Assembly: GCA_015680685.1 (NCBI GenBank) | Contig: MNCI01022408.1 | Location: 907,922 to 937,812, forward strand | Reading direction: 5' to 3' | DNA: 29,891 nt | From: Gnetum montanum | Lineage: Eukaryota > Streptophyta > Gnetopsida > Gnetales > Gnetaceae | In this document: one piece after another, positions 18,992 through 29,891 of the stretch | Numbering within the stretch: the stretch's first letter is position 1 | How the letters are laid out: each line of letters begins with the position of its first letter | Notes under the pieces: model-generated | What the model was told of the DNA's origin: nothing | What the model saw: the letters and a program-made list of their open reading frames with translations, nothing else | The model's database searches: none | Translations under genes and position numbers: made by a program

Positions 18992-21165
18992 CCTATGCAT
19001 TTTAATAAGACATCACTCTCACATTTTGATGTTTCTACTTTTTTCAGTAAGGTTGTTGCTAGAACTTCACCTCTTGTAAGCATATCAAATCCATACATTA
19101 TTTTAAATTTAGATATCATCATTGAAGATGATACAAAGCTTGACACATCAAATAGGACGGGGGCATTCTCCACCACTCAACCATGATTATTTTTTTTTGG
19201 AATGTTGGAAGTCTAATTGAAAAATTTTGATCTATCTATGTTGAAATTTTTTTTTGATAGTAATAATTCAATATTATTTTAATTTGTTACAAGACATGAA
19301 AATTTTCAGTTTTACCATTACTTATATTACTAATGATATCTTGTTGAATCACAATTTATTTCTACGACATGCCTTTTTGAAAAGGTGGTGCTTGTATTAT
19401 CTTTCATCATCACTTAATTAGTAAGGTGGTCCTTTTGAGGTATGTAGCATGTATGCTTGTAATATTTTTTGCTATTAAAATTGAATTATGACATGGGCTT
19501 TTAAGTATTCTTATCAAAGTTCCTTGGCTCATTGGTGGAGACATTAATAGGATTGAGTTTGAAGCTAATAGAATAGGAGGTCAAGGATTTCACCTTTCTT
19601 TATCACAAAAACTTATATGAGATAATTTTAAAGAATAATTTTATTTAATAGATTGTTGTCATTTACAAGGGACCATCATTTGAAGTGATGGTGGGGTGCT
19701 TGATTTTAAAGTCAAAGACTTATGTTAAAGCTTGGGAGCAACCACTCAAAGAGGGTAGGCTTTTGCTCACCTACCAACCCTCTTGTGACCTCACTTAGTA
19801 GGATGAGTACTATGGTTCTAGGTGATGATCTTTTTTTTTTTTTCTAATTTATGATATAAATTCAATCTTTCTTAGTTGCTTACTTGGAATAAATCTCATG
19901 AAGTTGAGTTTAGAATTCTTAATAGATTGCATAGATTTTATTTGTCTAATAGTTTTAATTAGTATCTACTACATAAAATTAAAAAATTTCATGATGAATT
20001 TTTATCAAATCATCATCTCATAAACATTCACTTATCTTTTGGAAACATAGCTAAACATGTTTATTAAACTTTATATTATATTTCATGAATGCTTTTGCTA
20101 CTTAGATGCCTTTAGAATGTAAAACCTAAGCCTCTAGGTATAGAAGGTTGGATTGATTGATTAATGTGCACCACTATCAAGCTTCATTTTAGGGCTCACT
20201 ACATAGGATGATAATCTACTACTAAGGGTAGAACCACTATACATAATATTGATCAATCTCTTATGCAATTATCCCATAAGCTTGCCCAAAATCCCTTCAA
20301 TATTAATTTAAAAAGATTATCAAGTAAGCATGGAATGTTCATTAAGCTAAGAGCTCTATCATTAAAAATCAATTTTCATGGCTAAAAATCTAAGATGAAA
20401 ACTACAAGGAATTTTCAAAATATCTTGAAGAAAATAATAATTTACTTTCCATTGGGAAAATTTATGATGGATATGCTTTCCTCCATGAGCCAAAATAAAT
20501 TACAAAAAATATATTGCTCTTCATTTTTACAAAATCTTTTCCTTAGAAAGCTTTGATGAGAATATCTTCTAGGTAGTTGTTTTCCATATTCATTGCATGG
20601 TCAAACTTGAACATAATCAATTACTTAATGTAGACATTTCTTTATATGAATTAAAGATTGCTTGTTTTAGCATGGCTAATGACAAAGCTCCTAGTTTTGA
20701 TAGTTATCTTGTTGAATTTTTAAAATTTCATTGACATCTCATTGCTACTAATCTTTATTTTCTCATTATGAAAGGCCTTTCCAAAGGTAGTCTAATTAGT
20801 TATTTGAATAAAGAAGTTATCAAACTTATTTAAAAAGAAGGATACTTATCTTATATTAGTAATTAGTAACTTGTTACTTTGTTAAACATTGTTTATAAAA
20901 TTTTAACTATCTTTCTAAACGCCTATAAGTTATTCTTCTAGATATTGTTTTTCTAGAATAAACTATATTTGATGAAAATAAATATATTCTTGATAATGTT
21001 GTTGCGACTTAGGAAGGTATGGAATGGGTAGAATACATCAATTAAAATATTTCTTTTATTAAACTTGACTATGCTAAAGCCTATGATTTCATCTAATGGG
21101 ATTTTATCCTTGCTTGCCTTCATAGACTTTGTTTCAACTATAAATTTATAAATATGATTCATTGT
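18992..21165 (+). pseudogene. L1-type LINE, continuation: ORF1 end, endonuclease and RT
   Basis: Resumes the plus-strand LINE cut at 11308. An open piece to 19186 is probably the ORF1 tail. LFFFWNVGSLIEK (about 19185-19225) matches the WNVRGL start of L1 ORF2. PWLIGGDFNRIEFEANRIGG (about 19520-19580) is the endonuclease GDFN motif with its following strand. RT pieces are MANDKAPSFDSYLVEF (20672-20719), the DKAPGPDG motif, LLNIVYKI (about 20880-20905), a YILDNV piece (about 20985), and ISFIKLDYAKAYDFI (about 21045-21092) with the catalytic Asp at 21067-21069. Many stops and indels are present. The sequence ends abruptly at 21165, where element D is inserted. The second catalytic motif lies outside the window. 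Confidence 0.7.
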
Positions 21166-21977
21166 TGATGAGCAACAAGAAATCCCTACATCCAACCATA
21201 CAAATCACTAGCATTCTAAGCAATCCAGTTGAATTTTATAGACTTTAGCTCTCTAAGTACACTGGGTCTAGGTAGTGAATCTTATGGACGTGATCGTTGT
21301 CTTCTTAGTTTCACTTGTGAATGGCAAAGATATGGTTAAGTGTAATTGAGGCATATGATTTTTATCATTTTTATGTTTTTTGCTTAATTTTCCTAAGTGC
21401 TGAAAATGAAGTAATTAAATGCTGAATTAATCTAATAACTAACTGATGCTTAGCTAATCCTAACATAAGTCCATTCCCATCTATCATACACATCTTGAAC
21501 ATGTTACAATGCTACTAGGTTATCAAGTGCTAATTGTATGGTAGAGATGGTTGTACTTATGTGTATTAATCATCTAAAGTTAATTAATTAATTGAATGGA
21601 TTAAAGTAAACTACATGAATAATATATGCATTAAGTAAACATTAAGCAAAGTCCAAGTGTTGCAAAGTTTATGAAGAAAGGTCATCTTTATTGCCAATCT
21701 TACCAAGGTGCTCAAGTGCATTAGTGCTTGAGTAAAGATCCATACACTTCTCACTCCTACTATGGGCACTTAGAAAATGTTCCAACTCTCGAAAGAACAA
21801 ATTGCAAGAGCTCCGCTACACTACTAATGAATGAATCTCCTAAATGTGGCAAATGCATGCACATTTATAGGTAAGATAGGGTGCTATGTTGATAGGTACT
21901 AGTTGACATAGCAAACCCCACATTAATGGAATCTCATCAATGGGATTATGTTAAAGCAACTAATGCACAACTCATCA
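21166..21977 (-). repeat. 3' LTR of element D (812 bp)
   Basis: Plus-strand ends are TGATGAGC and ACTCATCA. It is clearly but distantly related to the other three LTRs, sharing the opening, the CTAAGTGCTG/GGTTATCAAGTGCTA-type blocks and the final TCATCA. The TATA homologue is at 21869-21863. The PPT-like CATGGGAGTA follows at 21978-21987. Confidence 0.82.
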
Positions 21978-21990
21978 TACTCCCATGACT
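21978..21990 (-). other. Polypurine tract of element D
   Basis: The minus strand reads AGTCATGGGAGTA against the LTR end. Compared with elements A and C (ATGGGGG) one G of the run is A. The next ~30 bp (TGAATGAAAACTCGTCCTTGAG on the plus strand) also match A and C. Confidence 0.7.
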
Positions 21991-22226
21991 GAATGAAAAC
22001 TCGTCCTTGAGTGAACAAAAGGAGGAACAAGTTCTTTACAAAATTTTGGAAAGGTATGAAATTATTGATAGATACTCTAATGCAAACAAACACACACAGA
22101 TACTAAGTGCACCAAGTGTATGGATGAACAACTTTTACAAAATTTGGTATTCATGATAAAAAATTGAACACCATGATAAAAAATAATAACACAACTCATA
22201 TGATGACTTAAAGACAAGGAGAGAAA

Positions 22227-25078
22227 TCAAATGGTCCTAGGCAATGGAGGTTCCTGAGGCATCGAAGAACCTTGTCCTACCTCTAGTGCATGCAACTCTT
22301 ATGGTTGAGGTTATGGTTGTGGTTGTCCAATCACAACTACAACTGCTAGTGGAAGACGAAAAGCATCCAACAATGCTTTCACCTTCTTCTCCTTACTCTG
22401 GGGATTGTAAATAGTCCACATAGCATCATCAATGTGGGCCAATATGGGAATATGCCACGGGTAGCACATTGTAGGGAACAACTCCATAACATTGACAAAC
22501 CAGTCTGTGAATTGCTTCCGTTCAACATCAAATACCTTGATAGCTTTCTTTAGCTCTTAGTAGTCATTCATTGATCTAGATAGGTTCTTAGCTATGGATA
22601 TTTGATTAGTGAAGTGCTACCTAAGAACTTTGAGTTTCACATTTGTTGTTTCAAGTTTCTACTTTGTCTCCTTATGGTGCTTCAACTTGACCTCGTACAA
22701 TAGGTACGAGTTGGCCACCTATTTCTCCAAATCTAATCATGACCTTTTGATAGTCAAACATTTTCAAGTTTGCATAGTAGAGGTTGATGAGCTCCATGTA
22801 TTCAATCATCTCCTCAATCTGTGGCTCCTTAAGGTGGATTTCTACCTTGTTGTACACATTCAGCCCATCAAAGATAGGTTGCCACACGTCACCTTCTTGG
22901 TGGATCCACTGGAGGACCTCATTCACCTTTGCCTTCATTAGTTTGATTTCTTTGTCATTGATCTCTTTCTACAAGCTGACCTATTCATTGTAATGGTTTT
23001 TGACCCTTTCGAATTTAAGGACCTTATTTTTCTAGGTGACAATTTCAATTACAAACCTTTGGCAAAGGGCACAGACCTCCTCCATTGAGAGATTATGATT
23101 CTCTACTACCAACCTCCTTAGGTCCATTATCACCTTAGCAAGCTACTCTTGCTATTGTCTCATATATTCAACCATTTGCTCTTTTTGGGACTAGATAGTA
23201 TGTAGGTGATGATTGTGCTTAGTTAGATTTGCATTCTTCTAGCAAACCTCTGACAAGTCCTTCTGAATCTTGTAGATGGTACTATCAACTAAGGATTGGT
23301 AAAAGATCATTAACTTCATTGTGTACTTAACCTCTTAAAGTTTGGATTGAAGTTGCTGAAAAGCTTCATTCCTAGTCACTACTTGGCTGAGTAGCATGGG
23401 ATTAGCAAGGTGGGCTCTAAGTTCTACAACTTTTGTAGCCAAGCATTGTTTCTTAGCTCTAGTTGTTTCAAGTTGTGCCTTTGTGATGATGCACTTGTCC
23501 TTTGCCTTCAATAGCATCAACTAGGTAGCAATGATGTCATGTTAAAGGTCAAAAACTTCTAGAATTAGTTGCTAGATTTCCACTAGTTGTTTTAGCAACT
23601 CCTCGGGCTAGGCTACGTTGAATCTCCCACTTGCTACTCCTGCGAATGTTTGCACATCTCTAAGTGTAGCAATATTAGACACAGATGTTGCAAGAACATT
23701 CAGGGCTTCACCCACTTGATTTGCCACCAACTTGGCTATCATTTCCTATCATTGGTGCTACATCACTAAGATAGTTATCCCATCACCCTCCTCCAAGTGC
23801 ACCAAGAAGGTCGTGACATTTCTAGAGATTTTTGGGAACTACTACTATCATGGAATGGACATCATTTCCTCTTAGGCACTAGGATTTAAGCATGTGCGTG
23901 CCTACATTTTTTGGGTAAAGAAAGTTGGCACTATGTCCGTCAACTAGCTTATTGTATGAGGAATGTGATTTAGATGGCGTAAGGCTGGTCAGTAGATAGA
24001 TGAATCACCACTCGAACTAGCTTGTTGATGCTGCAAGAGTTGTTCTTAGAGATTTTGTATGCACTCCATGGTAGAATGTGCCTCTAAAGTTGTTTCATGA
24101 GTGGGTAGTGGTGGTGACTACTTCTCTTCTTGAACTACCTTGGCAAGCGCTTTATCTTTCATCATCTTCACCTAAGAAGTAATAGAAGCATGACAAAGTA
24201 TATCATTTGAATAGTAGGCCATTCCTCCCCTTTTGCACAATTTTCTAATTAAGCATGAAAAGGGGAGTGGCTTCCTCCCATGTTCATTCTCCTTGAAGTG
24301 CTTCTCTCTCTCAAGATAGATTAGTTGTGGAAGGTTGATCAAGAATTTCCTACTGAGAGAGGTGCATGCATAAGTAGAAAAGACTATCACCTTACTTGGC
24401 CTCAACATCAGATTGAGGTGAAAGGCTAAAATCTTGAAGTACATTCATTCTACCATTGTGAGTGCACCATAATCCTTGTGGTCAAGTCCATAGCACAAAT
24501 GGATACATTATTTTTTTATACCTGGATTTGCCTCCATTAGAATTTCCCCTAAGGTTGCTTGAGTTTCAAGAAACCCAAGTGCCTGAGAGATGGCCTCCAC
24601 TTAGTAGGACATAGTAATTTCCTTGATCTTTACTATGCCATTAGGCTGCCTATTGGTCCAAAAAAGATATGTCTCTACCATGTACCACTTCCCACTGGAA
24701 GTGATGATAAGCCACATGGGAGAGTTTTGAAGTTGACTTTTGACATTTGGTTTCAAAGAAGGTTTAAAATTTTAACTCTTCAAGGATAGATTTCAAAACC
24801 TCCTTGGACATGATTTACCTTAGGTAGGCCTCCCTCAAAGTGACCTCAAGGTTTGGCCTTGGTCCTGGTGCCTCATCATGGTGGGATTGCTTTGTTGTAG
24901 CTTCAAGCATCTATCGAACAGATTTTACTTCAAGCTCCTTCCGAAAAGGTCTTGTTTCATGGGTCTTGGCTATCTACTCTTGGGGTTGTTCTTACTGTTG
25001 GCCCCTTCCAGTTCTAGGTTGCTTCTTCCTATGTTGGAACAGTCCTCCTTCCTGTAGATGCTTAGGTCTTGGGACCAT
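22227..25078 (-). pseudogene. Decayed extra ORF (~950 codons) of element D, coiled-coil-like
   Basis: It sits in sense orientation between the spacer and the 3' LTR. ATG at 25078 follows an in-frame TGA, and the end is TGA at 22229-22227. One frame runs 25078 to about 24740, a second without any indel from there to 22680, and a third to the end, so there are two frameshifts. About 39 premature stops (hand count 23 TAG, 12 TAA, 4 TGA) nearly all fit Gln or Arg codons changed by C-to-T. The parts are a Gln/Arg/Lys-rich start (25078-24900), then LREAYLR and VLKSILEELKF (24850-24760). Next is a domain at 24700-24180 with MYFKILAFHLNLMLRPSKVI and CLIRKLCKRGGM, recalling the putative plant transposon domain of other retroelement ORFs. 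Then come helical, Gln/Leu/Glu-rich segments (23640-22690), a WFVNVMELFPTMCYP block near 22480 and a Pro/Gln tail. No transmembrane segment is seen, so it is not an obvious env. Function unknown. Confidence 0.7.
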
Positions 25079-26639
25079 ATGTAATCACAACATGATCAAG
25101 GATCAGCATTTAGTGTGTAACTTTATAACACTTTAGTACCTTATCTCTTTGAATTAGTTACACTTGGCTAAGTTGTGATAATGGCAGGTTTGATTATTTT
25201 AATATTATATTATTTTATTATTATTTAATTTTAATGTTCATTAGATTTTGTTAGAAAGGTTTAACTCTCTTAAATTAGTGATTTAATATTATTTTATTAG
25301 TTAAACCGTATGGGAGTTAGAAAAAATTGAAAAAAAATTTCATAAAAGACCTAAGGTTTGTGGCCCCCACGACGTAGAGCTCACCTCTGGTAGCTGTAGG
25401 AACAAAAATTAAGGTTAATTGGTCAAGCGGTTTGAAAGTTATGGGCTTTGGAACGTTCTGGGCTCTAAAAATTACAAAAACTCCATTCCCATTTGAGAGC
25501 AAATGACAAAAATCCACTAAGTGTTGGATGCTATTTATAGAATTTTTGCCCTATGTTGACAAGATTCCATTAATAGGATCATGTTGACGCAATTGGCTAC
25601 GTCGATGGGATCTTGTCAATGCAGCAGATACACACCATTTTCATCATTAAAAATAAGGGAAAAACAAAGAGTTTTAACACCAAATTGGAGTTCAAAGAAA
25701 GTCCAAAAAGCCTAGAACACAATGAAATGCATGAAGAGGGCTAGATATTTTACAAAAAAGGAGATTTAGTTGGGAGAATGATGGAGAAATTCCATGAAGA
25801 AGCACACAACTAGATGTAACCAACATGGAGCACAAAAGATTTGAATGTAGAAATGCCTATGGGATGAAGAACTTAACTAAGCAAACCAAGGGGTATGCAA
25901 GTGGGTCCTTCCCATAGTAGGCTCATGCACTTTCATGCCCTCAAACTGAGTTTGTGGACCCCATGGATGACTAATGGTTATAGTTAGGTAAGGACTAAAT
26001 CACTAAAGAAACTATCTAAGAACTTTGATGCATCAAACTAAGACATTGAATAGAACATGAAAAGAGGTAGTGAGGTGAGATATGGAAAACATAGATGGAT
26101 GAGTTGGAGAGTGGAATGGAGTTCTATATCATGGTCACATGAAGTCCCTTGTGGATTTTGTGGTTAATATGACTTGATAACATCCATTCGTAGTTTGAAT
26201 GAAAACCAACCACTTTCAGTAACTTTGCATTGACACTCTAAGATCATTCTATCCCCTCAAGGCACAAGAGCATCCCCACAAATCAATCACCATTCCTAAA
26301 AGAGAAGAACAGAGAAGTAGGAAGTGAGATGGACCTTAGTTAGAGGAGACCTTCAAGCATGGGTAACATGTCTTTATAGTCCCATAACCAATGCTTGTAG
26401 CCCATTATTGTTTTTTGGAGGGGTGTGCTTTGAATTCTCATTATTTTTTTTTCAGTTTTTGGATGAAAACCACACCATGCAAAGATATCAGCTTCTTGTT
26501 ATTAGTTGATAGTGGAATGGTGAGAAATCCATGAGAACACTCATACACCCAAGAGGGTAGGCAAGTACAAAGAACATTAAATCCTCTTGAAGTCACATCC
26601 TTGTCTATCTATTTAATCCTTCCCAAGCTTGAAAACTAC
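25079..26639 (-). other. Non-coding spacer of element D
   Basis: From about 25150 it aligns, with gaps, with the spacer of A/B (12520-13530). Shared landmarks are GGCTAAGTTGTGATA, GTGGGTCCTTCCCATAGTAGGCTCATGC, the run ending in TGCAAAG and the AAGTCACATCCTTG block. Around 25200-25310 it is very AT-rich. The PPT-like GGCCCCCACGAC lies at 25362-25373. No ORF is supported. Confidence 0.65.
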
Positions 26640-27421
26640 TGATGAGTGGCGAGGTACCCCTACACTCAACCATACGAATACGAGTGTTTCACGCATGATC
26701 CAGTCAAACTCCAAGGACCAAGTGCTTATGTGCCTTAATGGAACACTCAGGGTTAATCAATCATTGTCTTCCCAAACTTACTTGTATTGTCATGGTTGTA
26801 TGGTTAAGTAAGCTTGAGGTATATGATTTTTATAACTTTTGTATTTTTTATGTCTTCTGCTAATAAAGGAGAGGGAGAGAGAACTAAGTGGCTAACTTAC
26901 ATTAACTAAGTTATAAATGTTCCTAACGCCAATATCCGTTCCCACTTGTCATACACATCCTAAACCAGTGCAACGCTGCTGGGATTACCAAACGCTAATC
27001 GTTACTAGCTTACCAAGCACTACATGCATGCTCGAAGCGGTCGTACTAAGTGTATTTAACTAAGGGGGTCAAAGATTGAGAGAGATATTAATTAACTAGG
27101 AAAACATTAAAAAATCATTAATTACTAATTAGCTTAATCTGTATGCTGCAAGGCTGATCATAAAGTTCATCTTTATTGTCATACACAAAATTGTGCTCAG
27201 GTACAAATTGCTCGAATAAAGATCCGTTCACTCTATGACTCCTACTGCGAGCAAACAGAAATAATTCTAACTCTGGAGTGACTAAATTGCAAGAATCTGG
27301 CTAAGGGTATAATTCTAACTATTTGGAACCAAGGGCATCACCTCTTATTTATAGAAGATGAGGTAGGACGTGATATTGCGTGGTGGCTGTGATATCGCAT
27401 ACATGATATCATTGTTCATCA
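26640..27421 (-). repeat. 3' LTR of element C (782 bp)
   Basis: Plus-strand ends are TGATGAGTGGCGAGG and TTGTTCATCA. It has the same length as 18210-18991. It retains an imperfect form of the terminal palindrome and the TATA box (27353-27347). Confidence 0.9.
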
Positions 27422-27434
27422 TACCCCCATGACT
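27422..27434 (-). other. Polypurine tract of element C
   Basis: The minus strand reads AGTCATGGGGGTA against the LTR. The 11-mer AGTCATGGGGG recurs inside the spacer at 27997-27987. Confidence 0.75.
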
Positions 27435-28949
27435 GAATGAAAACTTGTCCTCAAGTTCCTTACAAAATATTGGAAAGGTATGGGATTATTGGCTTGAATG
27501 ACAACTAATGGTGAATGGGATGACATGTGAACAGATCAACATTACAATACATGACAACATTAGTGTTCATCACTACAAGAGTAAACACTATACAAAATTG
27601 ACATCCAGCCTCATTTGGCAATTGAGAGAGAAGAGAGAGAGAGAGAGAAAAAAGGAGAAGATGTGTTGTTGCCGATACCAAGATTGGGCGTTCCATTGTT
27701 CATCCATAGCCACACCATCAATCTTGTTCTTTGCACAACTGTTCCAGCACTAGTCCATCTTGAGTGTTTCCTCCAGGTCTAGTCCATTACTGTATGATTA
27801 CCATCTACACACACAACACATTCACATATTAGCAAGGATAAGTAAATCACAATACAGTTGATACCTTGCCTCGGTGTAAGGTCCATTGGCTGAGTTGTGA
27901 TATGGCCAATACGAATTCTAGAGATATAACACTGGTGACTACCTAAGGTGCAGGGGTTAGGAAAAATTGAAAAAATTGGACCAGGGCCCCCATGACTAAG
28001 AGTGATCCTCTAATAGCGATAAAATGGAAAAAGATAAGGAATAAGAAAGATGGAAAAAAAGAAACAATGGAAACGTTGAAAAAATGGATGTCAGAGATGG
28101 GAATGAAACAAAAAAAATGTTGATTGTGGAAATGTTTAAGAGAAAGAAGTTAACTGATGCACCAAACAGGAATGCTAGTGGGTCCTCCCCAAAGCAGGCT
28201 CATGCCCTTTATGCCCTAACAAACCCACATTCAAAGAGTCCATAGGCTCTAGAAATGTCATTTGAAAGCAAGAGTTAAAGTATTAACCACAAGAATTCAC
28301 CAAAGAGAAAACAATGCATCAACCAAAATATAGACTACTGATACAACTAGCAATGAAGTGGGAAATGGAGAAAGAATGATGGGGGGAAGAGAATGGAATG
28401 GAGTCCCAAGAACAAGGTGGTGTATAGCCCTTTGTGTATTTATGGATAATGTGACTGACTAGATCTCATTCCAAATCTAGCCTCAAACAATCCACATCCA
28501 ATGACTTCGCATTAATACACTTGGCCAATCCATCCACTTGAAGTAATAGAAATGTTTTTTCCAAAGAGTCACCACCATTTTGAGAAAAACGAGAAAGGGA
28601 GAAGTAGGAAGTAAGAAAGGGCCTTAGTTAGAGAAAACATGTTTGTTTAGTTCCATAACCAGTGCTTGTAGCCCAGATGATTATTTTGTTTAAGGGGTGT
28701 GCTTTGAATTCTCACTAAATTTTTTTTTTTTCGCTTTTGTGTGAGAACCACACCATGCAAAGACTTATTTTTATTGGCTCAGCTTCCTGATAATGGAGCA
28801 ATGTTGGAATGGTAAGGAAAAATTAAGAAGAAAACATCCAAGTACCCAAGAGCATAACTAGCACAAATGCATCAAATCCCTTTGAAGTTGCACCTTTTCA
28901 GTCCTTGAGTCCTTCCTTAGTTTGAGAAATGCCCAATCACCAATTCGTT
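27435..28949 (-). other. Non-coding 3' spacer of element C
   Basis: Homologous throughout to 12083-13548 of element A/B, including the GA microsatellite (27623-27650) and the internal PPT-like motif (27987-27997). No ORF is supported. The short open frame around 27505-27753 is present in both copies but shows no domain and lies over the microsatellite. Confidence 0.7.
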
Positions 28950-29891
28950 TACACAAGCCAAATGACATTTGTTTATACGCAAATGTTCCCCAAGGACTGG
29001 TGAACATTGTCTTGGCTTAGTCTTATGGGGTTATCTGTATTTGGTTGTATCTACTATAGCCATCCAGAAAATTGTAATAATGAGGCCTTGCTATGGTTTC
29101 TAAGACTTGGTCAACGAATGACAACGGAAAGTGATCCTTAAATGTTGCCATGTTCAGCAGCCTAAAATCTATGCACCCCCTCTATTTTCCTCCCTTTTTA
29201 GGCATGATTACTAGAGGGCTAACCCATTCGCTATCAACAATGGGATATATGAACCCAACCTTAAGAAGATGTTCTATTTCATCTTTTACTACTTCCTTCA
29301 ATTTTGGGTTCAATTGCCTCTACTGTTGTTTTCGAGGTTTCATGGAGGGGTCAATGTAAATCCTATACTAGCATAACCTAGGATCTATTCCAATTAATTC
29401 GGGATATGACGAGGCAAAGGCTTTTGACCACTTGTTTATTACCTTCAGCAGTCTTCCTTTTTATTTGGAAGCAAGTCTTGCATTGATGATTACTGGTTTT
29501 CCATTTTCAAGAATCATATATTCCAAACCGGTGGGCAATGGTTTCAATTCTAGGGGCTCTTGTTTGAATTTTTCAGGAATTTCCAACTTCCCCTAGTTAA
29601 TGTTTTCAAGGTTAAGGCTTAGAAGTTGGCAGTGGACTTGCTCTAGTGGATCTATGCTTTTGATGTAAGCGCAAATTATTCCCTCAGTTAGTTCCATGCA
29701 CATTAGTGAGTTGCTCTCTTGATCAACTATTAGCCACTGGGTGTCTTCTTGTCATGTGGCTGCTGCATATAAGAACTTTTGTATGTTAATGTTTTGTGCA
29801 CACCGGTTGCATGCAGGTAATGCTAAAATTTGCACAACCCATGATCTCTGCACACAATTGCACCCTGTATCACTATATGCGATGCATGGAA
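28950..29891 (-). pseudogene. Element C pol fragment: N-terminal RT and upstream linker
   Basis: Matches 14408-15349 of A/B. On the minus strand the RT reads LLKVGFIYPIVDSEWVSPLV, CIDFRLLNMATFKDHF, YNFLDGYSRYNQIQI with the first catalytic Asp, FTSPWGTFAYKQMSFGL, and stops at the deletion junction near 28950. The second catalytic motif (the Asp pair), RNase H and integrase are therefore absent. Stops occur in the ITP(stop)D(stop)AKT region. The right-hand part (29400-29891) is the linker between protease and RT, running off the window. Confidence 0.82.

Larger units (their letters stand above)
21166..26639 (-). mobile_element. Related Ty3/gypsy element D, 3' part, interrupted by element C
   Basis: The 3' LTR (21166-21977), PPT, an extra ORF (25078-22227) and 3' spacer (25150-26639) read in order on the minus strand. 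Element C is inserted at 26640, so gag-pol of D must lie beyond the window. D is a diverged relative of A/B and C. Its LTR start TGATGAGCAACAAG...CCTACATCCAACCATAC parallels TGATGAGTGGCGAG...CCTACACTCAACCATAC, and its spacer aligns patchily with 12500-13530. The left flank is ATTGT (21161-21165). Confidence 0.8.
26640..29891 (-). mobile_element. Ty3/gypsy element C, same family as A/B, 3' part, runs off window
   Basis: The 3' LTR (26640-27421), PPT, spacer and then a truncated RT read on the minus strand. It is inserted in the spacer of element D, with left flank ACTAC (26635-26639). It closely matches A/B, but its internal sequence jumps from the spacer (…CAATTCGTT, 28949) straight into RT sequence matching 14408 onward in A/B. 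It therefore has a larger internal deletion. The 5' half and second LTR are outside the window. Confidence 0.85.

Noticed and set aside
22609-22993. Plus-strand ORFs over the element D extra ORF
   Set aside because: They are antisense shadows of the Gln/Leu/Glu-rich minus-strand frame.
22227-25078. Stop-codon reassignment (TAG read as Gln) to explain the many in-frame TAG
   Set aside because: The sequence is a transposon with other decay (frameshifts, TAA and TGA stops too), and standard-code motifs elsewhere need no reassignment. C-to-T at CAG explains it more simply.
22227-25078. Env-like (envelope) gene in element D
   Set aside because: The position would suit it, but no signal peptide, transmembrane segment or cysteine pattern is readable. 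The composition is coiled-coil-like.

Overview
The window is nuclear DNA from a land plant with a large, repeat-rich genome. The style is conifer- or other gymnosperm-like, but that is inference: no marker in the window fixes the species. There is no bacterial-type gene organisation, and no intact protein-coding gene is visible. Almost everything is decayed transposable element plus one host-gene-like relic.

Left part (1-10440). Positions 1-1573 look like a GC-rich long terminal repeat (ends TGTTGA/TCAACA, a TATA box near 253). It is followed by a 52-bp duplication around a single N, probably an assembly join. Positions 4548-2410 (minus strand) hold a copy of a plant NUP1/NUP136-type nuclear-pore gene. 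I see no introns, but it is broken by several frameshifts and stops. AT-rich DNA with small tandem repeats follows. Then comes a minus-strand RTE-like LINE (about 10152-6158) with recognisable ORF1, endonuclease, reverse transcriptase and C-terminal pieces.

Right part (10440-29891). A plus-strand L1-type LINE is the oldest layer. Its ORF1, with a CCHC zinc knuckle, lies at 10440-11308. Its ORF2 endonuclease and RT pieces lie at 18992-21165. It is split by a minus-strand Ty3/gypsy element of the Athila/Tat (OTA) type at 11309-18991. That element has LTRs at 11309-12068 and 18210-18991, a PBS, gag, DLG protease and RT, but no RNase H or integrase. A second, related minus-strand element (D) enters the LINE at 21166. 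A third (C, same family as the first) is inserted into D at 26640 and runs off the right end. The order of events is L1, then the A/B element and D, then C.

The most unusual feature is in element D. Between its 3' spacer and 3' LTR it carries a decayed sense-strand ORF of about 950 codons (25078-22227) in the position where some relatives carry an env-like gene. It reads through with only about two frameshifts. By hand count it has about 39 premature stops, most of them TAG, nearly all explicable as C-to-T change at Gln or Arg codons. It encodes a Gln-rich basic start, a middle domain resembling plant-retroelement extra ORFs, and a long helical, coiled-coil-like part. The sister elements A/B and C lack this ORF but keep the flanking spacer, so long and short forms of the family coexist here.
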